From: VAYN01 sp964540905
GTDB lineage: Bacteria; Actinomycetota; Thermoleophilia; Solirubrobacterales; 70-9
Length of the DNA stretch: 64,000 nt
Assembly (NCBI GenBank): GCA_964540905.1
Contig: CAZIOS010000011.1
Coordinates: 9,580-73,579 of the forward strand
Reading direction: 5' to 3'
Shown here: positions 57,829 to 64,000 of the stretch, one piece after another
Position numbering within the stretch: the first letter of the stretch is position 1
Layout: each line of letters starts with the position of its first letter
Notes under the pieces: generated by a model
The model's database searches: none
Seen by the model: only the letters and a program-made list of their open reading frames with translations
Told to the model about the DNA's origin: nothing
Program-made: the position numbers and the translations under genes

Positions 57829-57877
57829 AGCGCAGCGCGCCAAGACGAACAAGACCAGGGAAAACGAGGAAGCGGAG

Positions 57878-60800
57878 ATGTCAACAAACAGCAGTCACCG
57901 ACGGAGGGCGCGGCATTCGCTGCGCTCCGCAGCTGCCAGCTTTGTGCTGATCGCGGCGGCGCTGCTTCTCCTCGCCGCCCCCGCGATGGCCTCTCTCGAA
58001 GAGGTGACCGAATTCGGGGACACGGGTCCGATCGGCGGTTCCAACGGACAGTCCCAGCTCTTCCATACGAATGGCGCGGCGGTCAACTACAGCGGCGCCG
58101 GTGGCGTCACGCCGGGCACCCTCTACGTCGCTAGACCTGGGTTTACGGCCTTTGGAGAAGGGGGCGGCGAATTCAAGGGCCTGCGCGTTTACGGCCCGCA
58201 AGGCGAATTCCTCGAAGAATTGGGCAGCAACGGCTCAGCGCTCGGCGTCGCGGTCGACCAGACGACCGGCGACATCTACGTCCTCACCGGTGGCGCAGTC
58301 CGAATCTACAGCCCCAGCGGCCTGCTGATCGCCGAATTCGGCGAAGGAGGCGCACCTCACGAAACGGTCGCCGCAGGTCCTGGAAAGTTCCATGGCCTAC
58401 AGGACAGTGGGATCGCGGTCGACGACGCCGGCACGGTCTACGTCTCCGACTTCGACAGCGTGGGGGGAGAAGCGCGGGCGATGGTGTTCAAGCCGGAAAG
58501 TCCCGGCGACTACGAACACTACGCCTACACCGGGCGCGGCAACGACATCGCCTTCTCCACGTTCGAATCGCCGGTCCACTATGACCCTACTGCGCTCAGC
58601 CTCGACGCGGCCGGTCACCTCTACATGGCGGCTCAGGGGGAAGTCGGGGCGATCTATGAGTTCGACCCGAGCGAACCGGGCAGTCCGATCTGTGGCTATC
58701 AAGTGCCGAGCGGGGGCGAGCAAGGAATGACGGTCGCCCCGGCGACGGGGGAAGTGTTCTACTGGACCGGAAAGCGCCGGTCTGAAATCACCCAGCTCGC
58801 CGCCTGCAACGCAGAAGGCAAGTTCACGGTGAAAGGCGGCATCGCCCTGAGGAAAAGGGCGATTGAAATGAACGCGCTGGCCTTCGACCCCGCCGTCCCC
58901 TACAGCTCCACGCGCCTGCCCGGCATCCTCTACGGCTTCGCCGCGGACAAGCTGGAAGGGTCAGGCGAATTCGGCGATCAAGCACATACCTACGGCATCA
59001 TCGCCGCCGAGGCCGAGTCGCAGCCGCCGGCGGTGGTGGCGGAGTCGGTCTCCACGGCCGGCGCCCGCACCGCCACGCTCGGCGCCCAGATCAACCCGCA
59101 CGGATTCCCGACCGGCTATGCCTTCCAGTATGAGACGCAGGCCCAGTACGAGGCCAACCACCCCGACGAGATCCAAGAGCTGACGCTCAGCGCCACCGGC
59201 GGGCTGTTCGGCCTTGCCGCCGGGCAGCGCCGCTACGGCGGCCCGCTGACCGCGACGCTCACCGCGGGCTCGGCGGTGGCCACGGCGCCGGTCACCGCAG
59301 CCGGCACGGCGACCCTCTCGGCGGCAAAAGGGACGGCGACGCTGAAAGCCGCCAAAGGCAAAGGGACGGTGATCGCCGGCTCGACCGCGATCACCGCGCT
59401 GACCACCTCCGAAGGGCCCTTCGAAGTCGGCCAGACGATCAGCGGCGCAGGGATCCCCGCGGGGACCACGATCCTGGCCATCCCCAAATCGACTGAATTG
59501 ACGATCTCCAGCCCCGCCACCTCCTCCGCCGCCGGGGTCGCGCTGAGCGCCGGCCTGGCCAAGCTCACCGCGGTCAGCGCCAGCGAAGGCGCCTTTGCGA
59601 TCGGCCAGCAGATCGAAGGCACCGGGATCGCTCCTAACACGAAGATCACCGCCGTCTTCAGCGGCGAACTGTTTCTCTCCGCCCCCCTCACCAAGCCCGG
59701 CACCGCCGTCGCGATCAAAGCCGGCTCCACCGTGCTCACCTCACTCACTACCAGCGAAGGCTCCTTCGAAGTCGGCCAGCAAGTCAAAGGCACCGGCATC
59801 CCCTCCGGCGCGACGATCGAAAGCGTCGCGCCAGGCGAGCTGACCCTGTCGGGCCCTGTTACCCAGCCCGGCAGTGGCGTCGCGATCTCCGCCACCCCCC
59901 CTGAGCCCCTTGCGGTCGGGCAGGCGATCGAAGGGCCCGGCATCCCCCCGGGGACCACGATCGAAAGCGCCACGCCCGGCGCGATCGTACTCACCAAGCC
60001 CGCCGAAACGTCGGGCACCGCCGTGCACCTCTTCGCTGGCCTTCCCTACGATGCGAGCGCCGTCGAGGTGCGCGAAGCGCTCGCCTCGCTTCCGGCGATC
60101 GGGGTCGGCAACGTCTCGGTCTCCGGCGGCCCGGGTGACGAAACCGGCTCCGCTCCCTATCAGATCGAATTCGACGGCGCTCTGGTCAACACCGACGTCG
60201 AACAGGTCCGAGCCACCTCGCTCGGACTCAGCGGCGGCTCGGCCTCGGCCACCGTCACGACCACCAACCAGGGGGGCGCCGGCTTCGCCGGCGCCGCCGA
60301 AGCGCCGCCGGGCGGTGGCAACCTCGCCGCCGCCAGCGAAGCGCTCGCCGCCGCCGCCACCCTCAGCGGGCTGGCGCCCGACACCGCCTACCGCTTCCGT
60401 GCGGTCGCGACCAGCCACTGCAAAGCCGTCGCAGCACAGATCTGCGAAGCCGACGGCGCCCCCAAGGCCTTCCACACCTTCCGCGACGAAGCGCCGGGCC
60501 TGCCCGACCACCGCGCCTGGGAGCTGGTCTCGCCGCCGCGCAAGAACGGCGGCGAGGTATTCCCGGCCGAACCCGAACTCTTCAGCCACAGCTGCCACTA
60601 CTGCAAGCCGGCGCAGGTCTTGACCGGGCGCTTCCCGCTGCAGAGCGCCCCCGACGGGGAAGCGGTGGTCTATGAGGGCTACTCCTTCTCCCCCGAAGAA
60701 GGCAACGGCAAGTTCGGCGAGTACATCTCGCGGCGCACTGCCTCCGGCTGGCAGACGAAGAACCTGACCCCGCCGCTGATGTCGAGCACGGGTAGTGCCG

Positions 60801-62479
60801 GATATCAAGCCTTCGACCGCGATCTGAGCGCGGGGGTCCTGCGTCAGGCCGTAGGGCCGACTCTCGCCGCCGGCGCTCCTAGCGGCTACCCCGACTTTTA
60901 TTCCCAGCCCACCGAAGAGCCGCTCTCGCTCGCGCCGTTGCTCACCGCGGCACCGCCCAGCCGCAACGCCACCGAATTCGTGATCGAATTCGGTGGCGGC
61001 TCGGCCGACTTCTCCAAGCTCTTCTTCTCGGCCAACGACGCGCTGACCGGCGAAACCCCCTTCGCGCCGGCGGCGGCGGACCCTCCCGGCCCGCCCCCCG
61101 GGAGCAGGCATATCCCGGCGAACCTCTATCAGTCGGCGGGAGGGCAGCTGTCGCTGGTCAACGTGCTGCCGGGCAACACCGAAACCGTCCCGGGACAGTT
61201 CGGCGGCGGGACTCTGGTCGAAGCGAGCGGAAACGTCAACGCGCCGGCCATCTACAACGCGATCTCCGCAGACGGCAGCCGGGTCTTCTGGTCCGACGAA
61301 TCCGGACAGCTCTACGTGCGCGAAGACGCTCAGCGGACCCGCGAGATCGCTGACCACACCGGCAAGTTCCTCACCGCTTCGGCCGATGGCTCGAAGGTGC
61401 TGCTGGACGATGGCTGCCTCTATGACCTGGCGAGCGAAGCATGCGAAGACCTGACCGGCGGCAAAGGCGGCTTCCGGGGCATCGTCGGACAGAGCGATGA
61501 CCTCTCCCACGTCTACTTCGTCGACACGGCGGTGCTGACCGGGGGAGAAGAAAACGAATACGGCGCCTCCGCGCAGGCGGGTGGAAACAACCTCTACGCC
61601 TGGACCGGGGGCGAGACGAGGTTCGTCGCCACTCTCACCGCCAGCGACGTAGGCGGGGAAATCGACGGAGACGCGAAAGCCAACCCGACCCAGCGCGACG
61701 CCGAGGCGAGCCCCGACGGGCGCTACCTTGCCTTCCAGTCGGTCGCGCCGCTTACCGGCCAGGACAACACCGGCCTCTGCAAAGAATCGGTTTCAGGGCC
61801 GGGGGGAACGGAAACATTCACCCAGGGTCCCTGCATCGAGGTCTTCCTGTTTGACGCTGCCAGCGGCAGGCTGAGCTGTCCCTCCTGCAACCCGACCGGT
61901 CGCTCGCCACTGGGACCGTCCTACCTGAGGCGGATCCACGGAGTGCCGGCGACCTCGGCCCAGCCACGGTACATGCTCGACTCCGGGCGCCTTTACTTCG
62001 ACAGCCAGGACTCGCTCTCGCCGTTCGACACCAACGAAGGGGTCGAAGACGTCTACCAGTACGAGCCGCAGGGGGTCGGTAGCTGTGGGCGCGAAGGCGG
62101 CTGCGTCAGCCTGATCTCGGCTGGTCACGAACCGGTCGACTCCAACCTGCTCACGGTCGACGAAAGCGGCGCCAACGTCTTCTTCACCACCCGCGACCAC
62201 CTGGTGCAGAAGGACACCGACGAAGCGATTGACCTCTACGACGCTCGCGAAGGGGGAGGTATCGCCGGCGAAAGCGAAACCCAGCGGGGCGAATGCCAGG
62301 GCGAATCCTGTCAGCCGGCGGCGAGCCCGCCCAACGACGCCACGCCGGCCTCTTCGAGCTTCCACGGCGCCGGCAACGTCGCAGAAACGAAGGCCCACAA
62401 GAGCAAGAAGAAGCATCGCAAGCACAAGCACGAGCGCCACCACCGCCGAGCCCACGCCAACCGGAGGGCACAGCGATGA
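57878..62479 (+). CDS. Very large secreted beta-propeller/repeat protein
   Basis: 1533 residues from ATG 57878 (GAGGAAGCGG upstream). Signal peptide (SFVLIAAALLLLAAPAMA), an NHL/SMP30-like propeller (about 40-360; GVAVDQTTGDIYVLTGGAVR, GIAVDDAGTVYVSDFD), a Fn3-like piece, four 55-57-residue repeats (about 500-720; VGQ..GxGIPxGTTI), a second Fn3-like piece, then AWELVSPPRKNGGEVFPAEP and a TolB/PD40-like propeller (VFWSDESGQLYVRE, DDLSHVYFVDTAVLTGG). Ends in a His/Lys/Arg-rich tail. I recall similar secreted proteins only from Solirubrobacterales. Confidence 0.85.
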   Translation: MSTNSSHRRRARHSLRSAAASFVLIAAALLLLAAPAMASLEEVTEFGDTGPIGGSNGQSQLFHTNGAAVNYSGAGGVTPGTLYVARPGFTAFGEGGGEFKGLRVYGPQGEFLEELGSNGSALGVAVDQTTGDIYVLTGGAVRIYSPSGLLIAEFGEGGAPHETVAAGPGKFHGLQDSGIAVDDAGTVYVSDFDSVGGEARAMVFKPESPGDYEHYAYTGRGNDIAFSTFESPVHYDPTALSLDAAGHLYMAAQGEVGAIYEFDPSEPGSPICGYQVPSGGEQGMTVAPATGEVFYWTGKRRSEITQLAACNAEGKFTVKGGIALRKRAIEMNALAFDPAVPYSSTRLPGILYGFAADKLEGSGEFGDQAHTYGIIAAEAESQPPAVVAESVSTAGARTATLGAQINPHGFPTGYAFQYETQAQYEANHPDEIQELTLSATGGLFGLAAGQRRYGGPLTATLTAGSAVATAPVTAAGTATLSAAKGTATLKAAKGKGTVIAGSTAITALTTSEGPFEVGQTISGAGIPAGTTILAIPKSTELTISSPATSSAAGVALSAGLAKLTAVSASEGAFAIGQQIEGTGIAPNTKITAVFSGELFLSAPLTKPGTAVAIKAGSTVLTSLTTSEGSFEVGQQVKGTGIPSGATIESVAPGELTLSGPVTQPGSGVAISATPPEPLAVGQAIEGPGIPPGTTIESATPGAIVLTKPAETSGTAVHLFAGLPYDASAVEVREALASLPAIGVGNVSVSGGPGDETGSAPYQIEFDGALVNTDVEQVRATSLGLSGGSASATVTTTNQGGAGFAGAAEAPPGGGNLAAASEALAAAATLSGLAPDTAYRFRAVATSHCKAVAAQICEADGAPKAFHTFRDEAPGLPDHRAWELVSPPRKNGGEVFPAEPELFSHSCHYCKPAQVLTGRFPLQSAPDGEAVVYEGYSFSPEEGNGKFGEYISRRTASGWQTKNLTPPLMSSTGSAGYQAFDRDLSAGVLRQAVGPTLAAGAPSGYPDFYSQPTEEPLSLAPLLTAAPPSRNATEFVIEFGGGSADFSKLFFSANDALTGETPFAPAAADPPGPPPGSRHIPANLYQSAGGQLSLVNVLPGNTETVPGQFGGGTLVEASGNVNAPAIYNAISADGSRVFWSDESGQLYVREDAQRTREIADHTGKFLTASADGSKVLLDDGCLYDLASEACEDLTGGKGGFRGIVGQSDDLSHVYFVDTAVLTGGEENEYGASAQAGGNNLYAWTGGETRFVATLTASDVGGEIDGDAKANPTQRDAEASPDGRYLAFQSVAPLTGQDNTGLCKESVSGPGGTETFTQGPCIEVFLFDAASGRLSCPSCNPTGRSPLGPSYLRRIHGVPATSAQPRYMLDSGRLYFDSQDSLSPFDTNEGVEDVYQYEPQGVGSCGREGGCVSLISAGHEPVDSNLLTVDESGANVFFTTRDHLVQKDTDEAIDLYDAREGGGIAGESETQRGECQGESCQPAASPPNDATPASSSFHGAGNVAETKAHKSKKKHRKHKHERHHRRAHANRRAQR
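59378..60040 (+). repeat. Four tandem 55-57-residue repeats in the large secreted protein
   Basis: Each unit reads roughly LTTSEGxFxVGQxIxGxGIPxGTTI, then xxSxxELTLSxPxTxxGxxVxxxAG. DNA identity between units is low, protein pattern is clear, so older than the 324-bp duplication upstream. Confidence 0.85.
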
Positions 62480-64000
62480 TTGCTCGCCGCCACACCCTTG
62501 CCCTGCTCGCCGCCCTCGTCGCGGTTCTGGCCGCCCCCGCCGCTGCCCAGGCCGACTTCGGCTTCGTCCCCGGCAGCCTCAGCGCCGTCGCCGAATACGA
62601 ACACGGCACCCGCGACGAAGAAGCCGGCTCGCACCCCTACTCCTTCACCGTCGGCTTCGACTTCAACACCGAAGCAAGTGGCCACGTCGTAGGCGGCGAA
62701 CCGCGCGACGTGGTCGTCGACCTGCCGCCGGGCCTGGTCGGCAACCCCTTGGCTGTCCCCCGGTGCACTGGGCAGCAATTTGAGGGCCTCACTCCACAAT
62801 GCCCGACCGATACCCAGATCGGGGTGCTGCACGCCAACATCGTCGGCCTCGGGGGGATCATCGGTCCCGTCTACAACACGACCGCGCCACCGGGCCTGGC
62901 GGCGCAGTTCGGCCTCAGCGCCGCCTCCTTCAATGCTCTCCAGGGCGCCCTGGTCAAGACCGGCGAAGGCTACGCGGTCGAGGTCCGCGCCTCGCTGCCG
63001 ATCGAGGTGAGCGAAATCTCGGAGACGATCTGGGGGGTGCCCGCTGCCCCGGGCCATAACCCCGAACGCGGGCCGGCGGCGCACGAAGACCTGCCGTCCT
63101 CCGCACCTCTGCTCCCCTACCTCACCCTCCCCGCTTCCTGCGAAGCGCCGCCGGTGGTCACGGTCGAGGCCGACTCCAAACTGGCGCCGGGCGTCTACGC
63201 CGAGCAGAGCGCCCCTTTCCGCGACGCCGGTGGCAACCCGGCGGCGATGAGCCGCTGCGACGCGGTGCCGTTCTCGCCGCAGATCGCCTCCCAGCCAACC
63301 AGCCGCAGCGCCGAGAGCTCCTCGGGCCTGGACTTCCAGCTGAAGCTGCCGAACCAGGGCCTCTTGAGCCCCGGCGGGATCGCCGAAACCGAGCCTCAGA
63401 AAGTCGAAGTCGCCCTGCCAGAAGGGATGACCGCCAACCCCTCCTTCGCCGAAGGCATCTCCCCCTGCTCCGAAGCCCAATACAAGGCCGAGCAGATCGA
63501 CACCCCAGCGGGAGCGGGCTGCCCGGAAGCCTCCAAGCTCGGCTCGGTGGTCGCTCACTCCTCGCTGCTCGAAGAACCGATCGAAGGCTCGCTGTACCTG
63601 GCGACGCCGTATGAAAACGAATTCCACTCCCTGATCGCCATCTACATGGTCCTGCGCGCCCCCGAACGCGGCGTCCTCGTCAAGCAGGCCGGCGAAGTCA
63701 AGCCGGACCCGGTCACCGGCCAGCTGCGCGCCACCTTCAAGGGGCTGCCGCCGCTGCCCTTCTCCGATTTCACCCTGCACTTCCGCGAAGGCGCCAGGGC
63801 GCCCCTGGCGACCCCGCCCGCCTGTGGCGAATACCGCACCGTCTCCCAGCTCTACCCCTTCTCGGCCCCCACCACCCCGGTCGAAAAACAGTCGAGCATG
63901 CAGATCGAAAGCGGCCCCAACGCCGGCCCCTGCCCCTCCGGCGGCACCCCGCCCTTCCACCCGGGCCTGATCGCCGGCTCGATCAACAACGCCGCCGGCG
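62476..64000 (+). CDS. Secreted protein of the same operon (partial, runs off right edge)
   Basis: ATG 62476 overlaps the previous stop (ATGA); 508 codons seen, no stop. Signal peptide (RRHTLALLAALVAVLAAPAA, cut near AQA). Mature part has DVVVDLPPGLVGNPLAVPRC, the repeated idea of VEVALPEGMTANPSFAEGIS, and Cys pairs around GCPEASKLGSVVAHSSLLEE. The LPPGLVGNP-type motif recurs in paralogous secreted proteins of this bacterial group as I remember them. Function unknown. Strong GAA preference. Confidence 0.85.
   Translation, partial: MIARRHTLALLAALVAVLAAPAAAQADFGFVPGSLSAVAEYEHGTRDEEAGSHPYSFTVGFDFNTEASGHVVGGEPRDVVVDLPPGLVGNPLAVPRCTGQQFEGLTPQCPTDTQIGVLHANIVGLGGIIGPVYNTTAPPGLAAQFGLSAASFNALQGALVKTGEGYAVEVRASLPIEVSEISETIWGVPAAPGHNPERGPAAHEDLPSSAPLLPYLTLPASCEAPPVVTVEADSKLAPGVYAEQSAPFRDAGGNPAAMSRCDAVPFSPQIASQPTSRSAESSSGLDFQLKLPNQGLLSPGGIAETEPQKVEVALPEGMTANPSFAEGISPCSEAQYKAEQIDTPAGAGCPEASKLGSVVAHSSLLEEPIEGSLYLATPYENEFHSLIAIYMVLRAPERGVLVKQAGEVKPDPVTGQLRATFKGLPPLPFSDFTLHFREGARAPLATPPACGEYRTVSQLYPFSAPTTPVEKQSSMQIESGPNAGPCPSGGTPPFHPGLIAGSINNAAG

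Overview
The window is GC-rich bacterial chromosome with very dense coding: neighbouring genes commonly overlap by 1-13 bases, and GTG and TTG starts are frequent. A 14-subunit-type complex I locus, F420-type nitroreductase, B12-dependent ribonucleotide reductase, Kdp system, collagen-like secreted proteins and secreted proteins with an 'AWELVSPP' motif suggest an actinobacterium of the Thermoleophilia/Solirubrobacterales kind. This is an inference from gene content and remembered protein styles, not from a marker gene. No rRNA, tRNA, CRISPR array or transposase gene was seen.

Layout. 1-11.7 kb: NADH dehydrogenase operon on the minus strand (nuoA to nuoL, running off the left edge), interrupted between nuoI and nuoJ by an opposite-strand DUF4242 gene flanked by short direct repeats. 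11.8-14.5 kb: small metabolic genes and two converging toxin-antitoxin modules (MazEF-like and Phd/PIN). 14.5-21.4 kb: flavin reductase, lipoprotein cytochrome c, serS, LuxR-type regulator, msrB, CAP-domain protein, thioesterase, MFS carrier, HAD phosphatase. 21.4-24.6 kb: ABC exporter/FtsX-type permease pair. 24.7-33 kb: potassium-ATPase locus with split KdpD, kdpE, an extra small membrane ORF, kdpF, kdpA, kdpC, kdpB (unusual A-C-B order), KdpD sensor half and a Usp protein. 33-35.6 kb: Nramp-like transporter with a soluble MgtE-N/CBS partner. 35.7-46.2 kb: esterase, unknown membrane genes, nrdJ, hemolysin III, a MarR/YceI/FMN-reductase module with visible operators, siroheme-type dehydrogenase, sugar epimerase. 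46.3-50.4 kb: topA, tmk, holB. 50.4-55.4 kb: tiny membrane proteins, DUF2304/glycosyltransferase pair, two-component system, nucleotidyltransferase pair. 55.4-64 kb: an operon of three large secreted proteins behind a clear promoter/operator and a long leader.

Three patterns cut across the genes. (1) At least ten interrupted-stem palindromes, most 37-62 bp, are scattered through the window; six lie inside or at the ends of open reading frames and are read through in frame. Two sequence families are recognisable (an element encoding AKRSEGVP in nuoJ and nuoG; a GGAGTGCATT element in nuoG and at a convergent gene junction). (2) Sixteen genes carry a TANNNT box 6-10 bases before the start codon and mostly no Shine-Dalgarno sequence, the signature of leaderless mRNAs; this rule supports several very small genes. 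(3) Exported proteins and extracytoplasmic domains visibly prefer GAA for glutamate, whereas cytoplasmic genes prefer GAG.

The strongest candidates for something undescribed are the palindromic elements, the 163-bp palindrome that would hide the ribosome binding site of a response regulator, the rearranged kdp locus, the Nramp-like/MgtE-N pair, and the secreted-protein operon with its palindromic operator.
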